From: Acanthaster planci
Taxonomy: Eukaryota > Echinodermata > Asteroidea > Valvatida > Acanthasteridae
NCBI RefSeq assembly: GCF_001949145.1
Contig: NW_019091682.1
Span: 1-50,377 of the forward strand
Direction of reading: 5' to 3'
DNA: 50,377 bases
Shown here one piece after another: positions 36,301-46,467 of this stretch (within the stretch, counting starts at the first letter, position 1; every line of letters begins with the position of its first letter). The notes below the pieces were generated by a model. That model made no database searches. It was not told the origin of the DNA and worked only from the letters and a program-made list of their open reading frames with translations. Position numbers and translations under genes: made by a program.

Positions 36301-39300
36301 AGTGCAAGTAATTTTGCTTTCCAAATGTCAATTCTTGCAAAACACAGAAAATGGTACAAAAAGCTTACATAAGGGTCCGCCATCTCCATCTCTTCTTCAG
36401 TGTCTGGGTCGTCATCATCATTGTTACTTGTACATGGCAGGGTAGGAAGTAAGAACTTGACCAGATGGAGATATCTCAGGGTGTCCTCATTATCAAGAGA
36501 TGCTGACACAATCAGGGAGAAATATTCCTCAACATTAAATCCAAATATTTCAGAATCCCTGAAGATGTGTACATATGTACAGAAATTATGTCATGTCATT
36601 TAACATTGGTCTCCAAAAACATGAGAAATCATTTTATTCTCACCAAACTTCCGACCCTATATTTAAATATGAGGACGTGTGCTGTAGTGGTATAGTTTTA
36701 AATGTGTGTGGTTTCAAACTNNNNNNNNNNNNNNNNNNNNNNNNNNNNNNNNNNNNNNNNNNNNNNNNNNNNNNNNNNNNNNNNNNNNNNNNNNNNNNNN
36801 NNNNNNNNNNNNNNNNNNNNNNNNNNNNNNNNNNNNNNNNNNNNNNNNNNNNNNNNNNNNNNNNNNNNNNNNNNNNNNNNNNNNNNNNNNNNNNNNNNNN
36901 NNNNNNNNNNNNNNNNNNNNNNNNNNNNNNNNNNNNNNNNNNNNNNNNNNNNNNNNNNNNNNNNNNNNNNNNNNNNNNNNNNNNNNNNNNNNNNNNNNNN
37001 NNNNNNNNNNNNNNNNNNNNNNNNNNNNNNNNNNNNNNNNNNNNNNNNNNNNNNNNNNNNNNNNNNNNNNNNNGGGCTTTTAAACCAATGAAAATGCTCG
37101 AACTGTCCAAGGTATTCATAAATGTAAATTACAATAAAGAGGCTGTTCTTTTTACGTAGTGAAGGTGGAACTATTATCATCATGGAATATAGTAACCATG
37201 GTGATTCCTCGGCTTCCAGATGACAGACAGTCATTCCTTCAGTTCGACTGGTAGACACTATGGCTTGGAGTAGTTTGGAGACAGGGAAGGTGTGTGTCGC
37301 ATCAGTCACAGCTGGGAGCAGGAGGGAGCCAATTGGTTCACTGAACTTGGGACAAAAAAGTTCCTTGCAGAGAGAATGCAGAACTACCTTGCTGAAAGAA
37401 CAGAAGCAACAAGATAACGTGAACAGAATGCTCCCTCACATTGGTACCTCTGTACTTGTAATATTACCAATTACACAACACTTCAAGAAAAACTAATGCT
37501 CACAAAGTACACAAAAAAGGCTGTACCAAAAGGTGAACACTGAAGCAATTCCGTGGACCAAAAGCACAAGGTTTAGCATATTAAACAGGCAACTGTGCAT
37601 TCAGTGTCTTAGATAATAAGCAAAAACTTTTGAGACTGTCTTTCTTCTGAACAAATAATTTTTCATTAATTGATCTTCTCCATTCAGGTGTAAAATGCCG
37701 ACAGTAATTGCAAGTCAAGTTGGAATCAAATGGTACCACCGAGGGACACATCTGTATTCTCAAGAGAATAGAGATGCTTTGAGAAACGCATGAATGAGTA
37801 GTGGTAATACACAATATAGTGGTGACAAAAATAATCAACTATAGTGGTGTGCATTAGGAATTTATTACTGTTCTTAATGAATGACCTGTTAGCCTCCTGA
37901 TTCTGTAGCCTTCGGACCATTCTAGGTGGTCTATAAACCATCTGCAGTGTTGTTTCTGCCAATGGTGGATGGTTAGGGTAAGCAATTCCAGGTGGTAATC
38001 GGTCATCAATCAATGCTCTTATATATCTGTAGTAACCTGCAATGATGAACAAAGGTGTTTCATATATGTACAGCAGTCCTACCGGGACCAACCTGCCCTT
38101 CCTTGTACCTTGACCTCATTCCATGACAATGTGCTCATGATTAGTTTGGATTCAATGTACAGATGACCCCTCATTGTTACATGTAGGGGTATATGACAGT
38201 TAGACACTTCCCCAGTTTGGAAGTATTCTTGACTAGTAAAAGCATTTACAAACTGGTCTTAACACAGCTTCCATCTCTCTCACTAAGATAAGAGCTTATG
38301 AAATGGCTACTACACTGTTGTCCTTGTAACCGCTGCAGATCCCACAAAGTATGACTACAGTATAGAAGGTTGACAATGGAGGAAATAATAGGAAATAAAC
38401 GGAGAGAAGTCCTCACACATTTTAGCAAGAAGTCTTCTTCAAAACCAACACTGAGCAATAAATCGATGGTATCTTCTTTATTTGTACTAGTAAGTGGGTT
38501 GATGTACATGTACATGCAGCTCATGAAGCCAGTTTAGAGTTAGTCATGCAATGGTCATGTGACTGAAAACTGATGTGTGATCATCCTATACACACATGAG
38601 GTCGGTAGTTGACGATGAAATGTTATCGACTAGTTGACAAAAGGACTGGACCAATAGAACGCTGAACATTTAAATTGCTCATAACAGCAAACACAATGGC
38701 AGATTGCACTTTTGCAGAGCAATTGCTCAAAAGTGTGAAAACCTACCCCAGGCAGATTCTTGAAGCTGATGAAACAATCCAAAATATCCTCATATTCATT
38801 TCTCTTTATATTAGCTATTCCTGTTATGGAAGTTCAGTAGTGGCTGGTGTGATCATTTCTTCCCTTTTGCCAGTGAATGTGTGATAGTGTGCGCCAGTGA
38901 TTGTCATGCATAATAATTTTGCACCAAAAATAAATAAATAAAACTTCAAGGTCCAGTGACCATAGTGTCTGGCATTCACCATTGCACAAATGACTTTAAA
39001 CAGGCCTGTGGGGTTGTTCTACCTCTATGGCTTGCCTTACAGTCCTACATCAGACACATTCAATCAAAAAACAGGTGAATTTTAAATTTTGGGGGGATTT
39101 AGGAAAATGTTCAATCAAATAATGAATAAACTTGAAAATACTAACCATTTTGTACAAGATAGATCAGTGTGTCACTGACTGCTAGGTCAACATCCATATC
39201 TGACAGGCTCCCTGATTGATGATATAATGTTCCTTCTGTAAACACTTCCAACATTCTCAGTGGTAGAGCAATCGGTACAGTGGAATTACCAGGTAACATT

Positions 39301-41655
39301 CTGGCAAAAAAAAAAAGAAATTAGCAGGCCTATTTAGAAACGAAGAATATAACTCAAGCTTTAAATTGCTTTCTATGGACCACTTCTGTTGAAGGACCAT
39401 TTCACCAAATTTGATTATTACTCGAAGTATTTAAATAACACAGCTTCCAGATGGTAATATTTGTCATGCAATACTTAACCCCTGACAACACATAAAAAGA
39501 CACTGTTGGAAACTAAGTTAAGTTCCCAATGTCCTATCCCCTCCCAAAACATGCAGACATGGGATCTGGCTTTTTACCCCTACTAAACCCACACTTCCCA
39601 AAACACTCCAAAATCCAACATTAAGTTTGAAGGTTTTTGATAGATAATGTCCATTGTGAGGATAGTTATTCTATTCTGGTTTATCTGTTTTCTGGTTTAT
39701 TTTCTCACCTGCAACACAACAGCAGCATTTTCCTGATCTGATGGAGCCAGACGGCACGAGAGTGGACAAGCAGCTCTATACACAGATGCTGATGCTTCAG
39801 GAACATCTGACATAAATGGATCTACAATGAAGTACACACAAAATTAACTCTCAATGTAAAACTTGACGGCCCTTGAAATATGGCTTGGAATGTTCAGCAA
39901 CTGGAAAGAAGAAAAATAAGAGAACCTACAACTCCTCTGTGGTCGGCTAGCTGTCATCATTATTTTCCTCTTTGGTCTTGAGTGCTTAACCTAATTCTTC
40001 TTTGTGGATGCTCAAGAGTGACATTTCAAAAGGCAACCAAATCTAGGGTGAGATCATTCTACATGAAATTCTTCTCTATGCAGCATACTTAACAACGGGA
40101 AATGAATTTGTTCAGTACGAAACCACTTCAACAGGTATCCATTAATCTCAAATCAAAGGCACTTAAATTTTTGTCAAGTCTTTTTTGCAATACGAGTTAG
40201 CATCAGTCAGGCACAGAGTTACTTTACTAACTTCTTTTTTACAGTTTCCAAAGATGCTCTCTGAAAAGCTCTACCATTAATTCCGTGCAGGTATCAAAAT
40301 TACAGTGCAAAGTTTAGGCCAATAAATGTAGCATGAGCTACCTTGGAACTGCTCTGAAATGAAGTGAACTTTTCACACAAATACCGGTACATGTGAACGA
40401 TTATGAAAGATACTGGTAACATCTAAAGATTTCAATGATCACATTAATAGATTTTAATGAGATGAGGAATCAACAAGAAGCGAGGGTTGCAAGGTCGGGT
40501 CTGAGGTTAACATTACATTCATCATTCACAGAAACACATGTTCATGCACAAAACAATTCAGCGCTCACCAATCTCTTTGAATCGAAATCTTCTTGGAAGA
40601 ATAAGACCAGACGACTCTGCAATGACAGCAGGGTATCTCTGTTCAAGAGCAATGATGATGAACCATCCTTTCCCCCTTGCTGAATCTGTCCCATCTTAGC
40701 ATCCCATTCTTTTCGGAGCTTAGCTTTGAGTCTGTGTCTAGCCAGAGATCCTCGCACAAAGGACTGGATTGTTGTAGCACTGCGCTGTCTCCTTCTTTCT
40801 TCCTATTGGCAAGTGAAACGTTGAGGTGTAGTTAACCAACTAAAACTTCAAACAAATGTATGCTTTTTGGTAAGAGGAATTGAAAAGGAAGAATTGAGCA
40901 GAATTGAACCATTAAGTGGGTCTTGAATTCATTTTGATGGGATTGTAAAACCAGATGCGAGTACTCCGCTACAAGATGAATATGAACTACAGTACATGTA
41001 CAAATACAAGGATGGGAAATCACTGCTATGAGTAGCAACAATAAAGACTTTCAAAGGGTACTTCCACATTTTCTAGTTAAAAAAACCTGGAAAATGTGAA
41101 GGAAAACACTAACATGTCATATATACTAAGGTTAAACAAAAAAATCAGATGGCCAGTTTAACTCAAACAGGCGTGGCTCGAGATGAGCAGAATACTTGAC
41201 ACATACAACTTGACACACGATACAACACAGTTAAGTCAGTGTTTAAAATCAATGTTTAGTTAAATACAAGTGTCAACCGAGTGTCAATCGATGCAGTTGT
41301 TCAGTTTTTACAATTACTTGCTTACCTCTCTCTTTCGCCTTTCATCTTGAGTACGTTGCAGAAGAGATGAGGTTTTTTCCTGTAAATGTGAACAAACTTG
41401 ATGCTAAAATGCTCAATGCTTTGAACCCTGATAGATGGCTGATCAAGTGAAATCCATACAAATATTTTTCTTCACATTGTACATGTAAGACATTGCTTGA
41501 GGTACAAGGAAGGATATTTTCTTATTACAAACTGTATCCATGTACAAGATGAGAGATGATCAAGTTGACAATGTGAATGGCACATGTACCTTTTTACTGG
41601 CTCCTCTCAGTGATACCACTGGACGTCTTTTGAACTCGCCTTCAAAACTATACAT
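21134..41655 (-). CDS. UBE3C: UBE3C, HECT-type E3 ubiquitin-protein ligase (21 traced coding exons)
   Basis: UBE3C transfers ubiquitin from an E2 to a HECT-domain cysteine and then to substrates; the family works with the proteasome and extends ubiquitin chains. Coding exons on the minus strand: 41655-41590, 41379-41326, 40802-40569, 39821-39709, 39300-39146, 38036-37886, 37391-about 37156, 36558-36369, 35392-35211, 34255-34169, 33031-32877, 31449-31235, 30895-30788, 30211-30035, 29160-29019, 28270-28026, 27043-26922, 26048-25859, 23213-23057, 21892-21762, 21304-21134. All introns are GT/AG and phases agree except between exons 7 and 8, next to an assembly gap. The product is about 1,090 residues; human UBE3C is 1,083. 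Order: N-terminal [10 protein letters not shown] motif (about residues 52-62), armadillo-like central region, acidic linker, HECT domain from about residue 740 to the end. Identification rests on recalled family sequence, without a search. Confidence 0.96.
21762..21892 (-). CDS. UBE3C: UBE3C coding exon 20 (HECT C-lobe)
   Basis: Encodes [17 protein letters not shown] and [17 protein letters not shown], matching human GGYSADHPVIKVFWRVV and [17 protein letters not shown]. Ends in phase 0 at a GTAAGT donor. Confidence 0.96.
22181..22357. repeat. 59-bp tandem repeat, three units
   Basis: Three units start at 22181, 22240 and 22299, each opening TGTTTTCTCACTATG, carrying AAACATGCATGG and ending CAGTTCCAGAGTAG. 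Units 2 and 3 appear identical; unit 1 differs by one base (GGGT for GGCT). A fragment TGTTTT follows. It lies in the UBE3C intron between exons 19 and 20. Confidence 0.95.
23057..23213 (-). CDS. UBE3C: UBE3C coding exon 19 (HECT)
   Basis: Encodes [16 protein letters not shown], then [20 protein letters not shown] and [11 protein letters not shown], matching human [20 protein letters not shown] and the E2-facing and hinge region. Leaves in phase 1. Confidence 0.95.
25859..26048 (-). CDS. UBE3C: UBE3C coding exon 18 (HECT N-lobe)
   Basis: Encodes [37 protein letters not shown] and DYRLNKQ, matching the human N-lobe. It begins inside AAGGAATTTG, with the first G completing the split Lys codon. 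Confidence 0.95.
26430..26610 (-). mobile_element. Possible tRNA-derived SINE remnant
   Basis: On the minus strand a box-B-like GGTTTGAATCC (26543-26553) is preceded by CCACCTCTGCCACCCA, a combination common in tRNA-derived SINE heads. A body ending near CTAAAACTCAAGATC follows. Box A is not clear, and no tRNA fold can be drawn. Confidence 0.35.
26922..27043 (-). CDS. UBE3C: UBE3C coding exon 17 (HECT N-lobe)
   Basis: Encodes [20 protein letters not shown] and [15 protein letters not shown], aligning with human ALYENMLVELPFAGFFLSKL and the following segment. The donor is GTAAGT, leaving two bases of a Lys codon. Confidence 0.95.
28026..28270 (-). CDS. UBE3C: UBE3C coding exon 16 (HECT N-lobe)
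   Basis: Encodes [35 protein letters not shown] and [11 protein letters not shown], all hallmark N-lobe segments of HECT ligases. Enters in phase 1 and leaves in phase 0. Confidence 0.96.
29019..29160 (-). CDS. UBE3C: UBE3C coding exon 15 (HECT start)
   Basis: Encodes [20 protein letters not shown], the opening of the HECT N-lobe (human NVTIRRNYIYEDAYDKLSP). Good CCAG acceptor and GTAAGC donor, leaving in phase 1. Confidence 0.95.
30035..30211 (-). CDS. UBE3C: UBE3C coding exon 14
   Basis: Fifty-nine residues. The second half, [18 protein letters not shown], matches human LAVLTELPFVVPFEERVK just ahead of the HECT domain. The first half is diverged. Phase 0 at both ends; strong GTATGT donor. 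Confidence 0.93.
30788..30895 (-). CDS. UBE3C: UBE3C coding exon 13
   Basis: Thirty-six residues including [16 protein letters not shown] and HWLASH, aligning with human LVKMLKSRDTRRNFCPPNHWLS. It has no long open frame around it and was found by homology. Phase 0 at both ends; donor GTCAGT. Confidence 0.9.
31235..31449 (-). CDS. UBE3C: UBE3C coding exon 12
   Basis: Encodes [20 protein letters not shown] and [15 protein letters not shown], matching human MMPFTLEELIMLSRCLRDAC and LGIIKLAYPETKPEV. It ends MWMHVFK at the position of human RWIQLFK, in phase 0. Confidence 0.95.
32877..33031 (-). CDS. UBE3C: UBE3C coding exon 11
   Basis: Encodes [20 protein letters not shown], then [20 protein letters not shown] and EFHGD, matching human PLLQVISRGSPMSFEDSSRI and LFSHSLISIHDNEFFGD. 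Phases fit exons 10 and 12. Confidence 0.95.
33110..33592 (+). repeat. Dispersed 490-bp repeat, copy 2
   Basis: Second copy, inside the UBE3C intron between exons 10 and 11 and opposite to UBE3C. Both copies keep a similar reading frame near their 3' ends (MCLAS, then DNAL and SPELVL), though with indels. Confidence 0.75.
34169..34255 (-). CDS. UBE3C: UBE3C coding exon 10
   Basis: Short exon of 87 bases encoding [20 protein letters not shown], aligning with human LLYSLAFNARFLRHLWFLIS. Enters and leaves in phase 2, with a TATAG acceptor and GTAAAT donor. Confidence 0.94.
35211..35392 (-). CDS. UBE3C: UBE3C coding exon 9
   Basis: Encodes [15 protein letters not shown] and ends [17 protein letters not shown], nearly identical to human ASVCHTLMVQHRMMVPK. 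Donor GTAATA after two bases of an Ala codon. Confidence 0.94.
36369..36558 (-). CDS. UBE3C: UBE3C coding exon 8 (acidic linker)
   Basis: Encodes [19 protein letters not shown] and then a helix ending FLLPTLPC, followed by an acidic stretch [19 protein letters not shown]. The acidic run matches in position the Ser/Glu/Asp-rich linker of human UBE3C. Enters in phase 2 and ends in phase 0 at GTAAGC. Confidence 0.9.
36721..37073. other. Assembly gap (353 N) inside UBE3C
   Basis: Run of N between UBE3C exons 7 and 8, where the hand-traced phases do not match. The gap may hide a short exon. Confidence 1.
37156..37391 (-). CDS. UBE3C: UBE3C coding exon 7 (3' end uncertain)
   Basis: Encodes [20 protein letters not shown], then [19 protein letters not shown], matching human QVFTAFTEEFLAAPFTDQI and IIPALADAQTVFPYEPFL. 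It continues to [14 protein letters not shown] (human GGAPWLFYFVLTVG). The GTAAAA donor at 37155 leaves one base, but exon 8 needs two, so the true junction is unresolved. A small exon or altered end may lie in the neighbouring N run. Confidence 0.8.
37886..38036 (-). CDS. UBE3C: UBE3C coding exon 6
   Basis: Begins with the Gly-Tyr-Tyr-Arg of the family, then [20 protein letters not shown], aligning with human LLINSKLPSSIEYSDLSRVP. The donor after GCTAACAG is a non-ideal GTCATT but gives the correct phase into exon 7. Confidence 0.9.
39146..39300 (-). CDS. UBE3C: UBE3C coding exon 5
   Basis: Contains [15 protein letters not shown], aligning with human LNVALPMRMLEVFSS, and ends TLIYLVQNG. It follows a run of T before the CCAG acceptor. 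Enters in phase 2 and leaves in phase 1. Confidence 0.93.
39709..39821 (-). CDS. UBE3C: UBE3C coding exon 4
   Basis: Begins [18 protein letters not shown] and ends IRKMLLLCC, aligning with human IWLYQNLIKHSSLF and IKRLMSLCC. The acceptor is TTGTAG; a closer AG at 39812 would drop conserved residues. It ends with two bases of an Arg codon. Confidence 0.92.
40569..40802 (-). CDS. UBE3C: UBE3C coding exon 3 (IQ motif)
   Basis: Seventy-eight residues. The start carries an IQ calmodulin-type motif, [13 protein letters not shown], as in human UBE3C (IQSFIRGYRDRK). The end, [10 protein letters not shown], aligns with human FYKQNEDSKRL. Phase 0 at both ends. Confidence 0.95.
41326..41379 (-). CDS. 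UBE3C: UBE3C coding exon 2
   Basis: Eighteen residues, [18 protein letters not shown], corresponding to the basic helix before the IQ motif in UBE3C. Phase 0 at both ends, CAG acceptor and GTAAGC donor. Confidence 0.93.
41590..41655 (-). CDS. UBE3C: UBE3C coding exon 1 (start codon)
   Basis: Encodes 22 residues beginning [12 protein letters not shown] and ending GASKK, matching the conserved N-terminus of animal UBE3C (human begins MFSFEGDFK). The Met at 41653-41655 is therefore the natural start. It ends in phase 0 at a GTACAT donor. Confidence 0.93.
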
Positions 41656-41691
41656 AACTCCTTGAACGAATATTTACAGTGAAATTCCTGT
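41656..41691 (-). other. UBE3C: UBE3C 5' UTR part of exon 1
   Basis: A TTTTGCAG acceptor sits 36 bases before the start codon, ending at 41692. This implies that the 5' UTR is spliced and that at least one non-coding exon lies upstream, at higher coordinates. I could not locate that exon with confidence. Confidence 0.5.
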
Positions 41692-43659
41692 CTGCAAAAT
41701 CCAAGGACAAAAAAGGGAAGAGTCAGACATATTTAGTTAAAAGTGTGCACTTACAAAAGTTTGGCTACATACATGTACTTTAAAGGGAAATGTTCCCACA
41801 TCAGCAGGAATCTCAGAAAGTGTCATGATTTGTCTAAAAATAGGGGGAAAAAGCCACTTGGTGAATTGTGTAAAATGCAAAACTCCAAATTAATCAATAG
41901 CAGCAGAGTAACTTTCCACCATAATTGTCAAGCTTCAGTGCAAAGTTCATGTACGATATACATGTATGCAGGTACATGTAAGTTTACTCTTTTCTAAATT
42001 TCATCTGAATACAGTACACTGATTTCCAATCAACCACCTCTCAAAGTGGACATAAGCTTTTAAGACAGACTAAAGAGATAACCACACTTTCCTTGTCCAA
42101 AAACTTTACACTTACAAAAGTAGGAAAGCGAAAAGCTATTTTTCAGCCATATGCACAGTAATAAGCTGTTTTCCTAATGCACAGCTTTTCAATTTAGAGA
42201 AAATTAATTCATACATCAGAATTCCAGTAAATTAAAACATCAGACTCAGCTTGCATGGTTGCCACCTACATGTAAATACTGTACATCTGTTATGTGTGTA
42301 CATCTACATGTATATGAATTCGCCACAATGTGTGTGTTCTTGTACATGTATGCATGATCCAAAAATGAGAGAAAAATATTATTCTGACCTTTGGCAAATT
42401 AAAAAATTGGAGACCATTCAAATCATTTTTAGCAAACAGAAATTTGACGCAAGACTTTATATGACTGTTGAGTATGATAACAAGTATTTGGAATCACAAT
42501 TGTGAGTGCCGTATGTGTACCCTCCCCCTCATTTTGTAGATTTTTTGGCTTGTGTAATATTTACAAACTGTCCAAAAATGTCAAAATACACGTTGGAAAT
42601 CTAGCCAAAATCCCTTCACAAAAAATGTTCTGAGAACAAATATACAGCAAGAAGCTCACATTTTACTTTCCAAAGCACAACTCGTCTTATGATACAGTAC
42701 TGGATAACATTACAAAAAATGTAGGTTTTCATTTCAAGTGATCTAGGGAAGTTCTTAACATTGCACAATCTTTGGATAATTCTGTCATCATATCGGAAAT
42801 ATCGCTGGGAAAAAAAAACTACGGAAAAACTATCGGTATCGATAGCATTTCATATTGACAGAAGTTCACTATCAGTGCATTCAGGTACTTTCCTCATGCT
42901 TACCCAATCATGCCCATGGTGATATCATGGGTTTTGGTGGACATATACCGGTACAGTATAATAATCACGGTAATCAATAGTCTCCGGTTACTCAAAATGC
43001 AATCACCAGGTTAAGCGCTCACACATAGATTAAATTTTAGTTGCAACATGAATTTGAATAGTTAAAGGGGACAGACATCTAATCTAAACATAAAATGCAT
43101 GTACACGTACTTGCCATTCTGTCTTAGAATATAGTTGACTGGAGCTGACTTGCCACTACATTCACATTCAAATTATTTACAATGGAGTCAATTCCAGTAA
43201 CTTTGCTTTACAACATTCAACTAAGTTGCCATGTTTTTGCACTGTATTGTGGGATACCTCCCGAAGTACATGTACATGTACATGTAATCAGCTTGGTGGG
43301 TCAATCATTTGGGCCAGGTCTGAGTAAGTACATGTGACATGTATAAGATGCCACATCAGTCACATGCATGTAAAAGTCAAATCAAAGATAGTCACGCACG
43401 GAAGAAAAACCATAATGGAATATAAACAAGCAGTCGCAGTAACTTTTTACAATATTGGGTCCAGTGCTAATGCTGCTTGTGAAAGGCTAATGAGAACAGG
43501 TGTACTGTCATGTACACTGTACTGAGGTCCCATCGGTGTCAAGTGTAATGCTACACGTACAGTATATAGCACATACATGTCATGGACATGTTCGTTGGTA
43601 CATGTACATGTATACAGTAAGAAAACGTACATGTACATGTACGAGTGTACATGTAAATT
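41692..43659. other. Region upstream of UBE3C, no gene seen
   Basis: AT-rich DNA with many TACATGTA-type palindromes (for example 43267-43285). An ATCGGTATCGATAG palindrome lies at about 42833-42846. No coding exon could be supported. Confidence 0.45.
43596..43646. repeat. TACATGTACATGTA palindromic repeat cluster
   Basis: Representative cluster of the 14-base self-complementary motif, which recurs across the window, for example at 9361-9376, 12181-12197, 14200-14212, 15407-15424, 44074-44090 and 44672-44692. Its density is far above what an AT-rich background would give. Confidence 0.85.
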
Positions 43660-43928
43660 GCATGCAGTCTCATTTATTATTACCTACTTCACTTTGTAAT
43701 CTTTTCGCAAAGAACTTACATGTAGATATCCATTGGTACTACTACACAAGAAATTCAAATAAATTGCACTTTTATAGGGCAAGGACATCAAAATATCTCT
43801 CTACTGTAAGGCATCAAGGACCAATCTTTTGGAATACTATCTTCCCACTACCCCCAAACAGGTCACTCCTCTGCTTTAAAAACACTGTAAGGAATTCCTT
43901 CTTAGAAATTACCCTTAAAATGATTTAA
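43660..43928 (+). pseudogene. LINE reverse-transcriptase C-terminal fragment
   Basis: The frame reads LCNLFAKNLHVDIHWYYYTR, NSNKLHFYRARTSKYLSTVR, HQGPIFWNTIFPLPPNRSLL and CFKNTVRNSFLEI, ending in a stop. This matches the typical end of CR1/L2-like ORF2 proteins: Y-(N)TRN, then RT, then S-x-R-x-QGP-x-(F/L)WN, then FK. Upstream RT blocks are missing, so it is a 5'-truncated copy, as is usual for LINEs. Confidence 0.7.
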
Positions 43929-46148
43929 TGCTTAACTAAGAGAGTTGTATCTATTACCAGCTTAATTATTGTTTAAATGCTTCATTCAATTGACAGATAA
44001 AATGTACAAGATTCACTTTTTTTCCTTCTTTTCTTTTAGTTTCTAAGTATTTTCTGTCATACTTACATACATGTACATGTATGCCTTTTTTCCTCTTTGA
44101 AATAATAATCATAAGTTTTTCTTGTTTCACTTATCTTTTCTCATTGTATTCAATTGTATATACATGTACAATGGGGCCTGGCCTTGTACAAGCAGTAGCT
44201 TTCTGCCACCCTCCACTGTTCATCATGTGCATCAACCAATGTACATGTAATTTTATGTCACAACACGATAGATGGATAAATGGAAATAAACCAAACCATA
44301 CCAAACTAAGACCAGCTTTTAAGTCCAAGACTTACATGTACACATGGCTTGTAATGGTACCCTTATCTTGTGACCTTTTCACATTTTCACCCGGCCACTG
44401 AGACTGTTAATGTATAATTTTAGCGTAATTGGTTGATCAGGATAATCAAGGGATTATGCTGTTTTATCAAATATATCAGTCACTTTCACACATATCAGTT
44501 GATGATACAATATTGGTTCTCAGACAACACATGTACACGTACATACACTCCCACACCGTAGTTGTGGGGACATGCACTCGACATTTCACCTATTTTGTTG
44601 TCTCCCTACAACTTCCCTTCCAAATTTCCCTAACAAAAGAACTTGTCCCATTAACGCAGTGAATGCCTGCTACATGTACATGTACATGTACTTTGCTTAT
44701 TTTATAAAAAAACCTTCCGAGCCATGAATCACAAAGTAAAAACCTGAAGTTTAATTCATTGTAACAGCAATACTTGGTTAAGTTCTTTGGGTCAGCTTTA
44801 ATCACTGTCACATACAGGTACAATGTACACATAAAATACGATCGATTATCGATTATTCAATTTTTTTTTTCATTTGAATATTTGAATGCAAAATTCATGA
44901 AAAGGGAGGGCGAATTTTCTTTTGTTTTGAGAAAAAATGCACTATGGATGCTTGTTCCAAGTAGATTTAAATGAAAAGCCACAGAAACCTTACAGCGATT
45001 CAAAATGTACTCTATTCATTAAAAAAATTAAAAGGAATATACACTTTTAACAGGAAAAGAAGGATTATTCGTCTCTTAAATCTTGCTAAATCATGGCTGG
45101 AAATAGTCGTAGACGTAAGAAGCTATTATAGTGATTATAATGTACAACTGTGTGTGTTATTGTAACTGATTTTGTTCCTCAACAATCTGCTAGTTGGAAA
45201 GACGGAATATTCGGTTATTCGATTGAATTGAAGGTCGAATATTCGAATAGACTCGGCCCTAATTTGCTTGTTAGCTGAGTGGCCACATGTAGCCCCCAAG
45301 AATTTTACTAGTGGTCCATAGACATCAATTTCATTTAGTCAGTAAGTGTGGTGAATTCTCACCTCTCTGTGTGCATTTTTGTGCCACTCACTATGAGTTG
45401 ACATTCTGTTAACTGTATGAAAAATTTAGGCCCAAAATTTTTAATAATTAACTAAATAAATTTCTATGACTTCTGTCTTTTTTTACCGAAATTGAAATGA
45501 AATTCCATCACTTTTCTTGGGTTTTCTATGACTGTGGGATAGTGTTCTCAAAGTCTGCTGGAATGTGCACTCTTCCCTGCCTGGCGTTCATATTTACATG
45601 TTAATGGACAAACTTCTTTTGCTGATTGTAATGGTGAAGTTTTCAGTCAAAAATATTATTTTCACAATTTGATATCAGTCTTTCCTTGTGGTGCTTCATC
45701 TTTAACCCTAACGTTCCCCCTTCCATCAATTTACGACAGCAAAGTTTGTTGAAATTTACTACATAAAGTTTGGGTTATGACAGGATGAGTACTGAACAGA
45801 TGCAGTTTTAGTGAAAGTGATTTTTTTCTATTTGAACTTTTCTATTTGAAATAAAAACTAGCCTGCTGCTGCCAAGGCTTAACCAAATAAATAAAAGATT
45901 GTTCAAAATCTGCTGAGCTTATACATGTACATGCAAACTAGTGGTAAATGTTGCTGTCAAACTGTAGACAAGGTAGCCAGAACTCGGCTACGTGGACCCG
46001 TCAGCTGTGAGGGGCAAACACCATCGAACCAGTTTCCAAAGCCCACGCAGCCTTGAAGGGCAAAACTTTGACGTAAGTAGGAAGGACTTCATTGCCTCAG
46101 CACAGTCATCATGAGAAGAGAGTGGAGGCTGTGGACGCCCACACCGAG

Positions 46149-46157
46149 CCTTTTATA
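46149..46157 (-). promoter_or_regulatory. TATA-like element on the UBE3C strand
   Basis: TATAAAAGG on the minus strand, followed by GC-richer sequence, about 4.5 kb upstream of the UBE3C start codon. It could be a core promoter for the spliced 5' UTR, but this rests on the motif alone. Confidence 0.2.
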
Positions 46158-46354
46158 AACGTGTTATGCACCAAGGGTTACAGAGAATAGGACAATGTTC
46201 CACCTACTGTAGTCCGGCTTTTTATTCTACCACCCGGCCTACATACTAGGGCCAAAGAAACTAACTGAAGGAATTCACTAAATCAGCCCCCTTCCAAATC
46301 ACATTGACTTACATTACATGTAAATGTGAATGGTAATAAGGAGGAAATTGAATA

Positions 46355-46467
46355 TTAACAGAAACTTACAAAAAAACATACGGTTGGCTTTGGACTGAGT
46401 GGGTATGGTTGGTAATGCCTAGTACTTGCTGGGTTTTTGATGAATAGTGCTGCTGGTATGTGTGTGC
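46355..46467 (-). CDS. Candidate terminal exon of an unknown minus-strand gene
   Basis: After a TTTACAG acceptor the frame reads IPAALFIKNPASTRHYQPY and PLSPKPTVCFF. It then either reaches a strong GTAAGT donor (exon end 46370) or runs on to a TAA. An AATAAA lies downstream at 46221-46226. No partner exon was found, so this may be chance. Confidence 0.25.

Noticed and set aside
36575-37309. Open frames of 125-203 codons
   Set aside because: They cross the 353-base N run. Only the part matching UBE3C exon 7 is supported.
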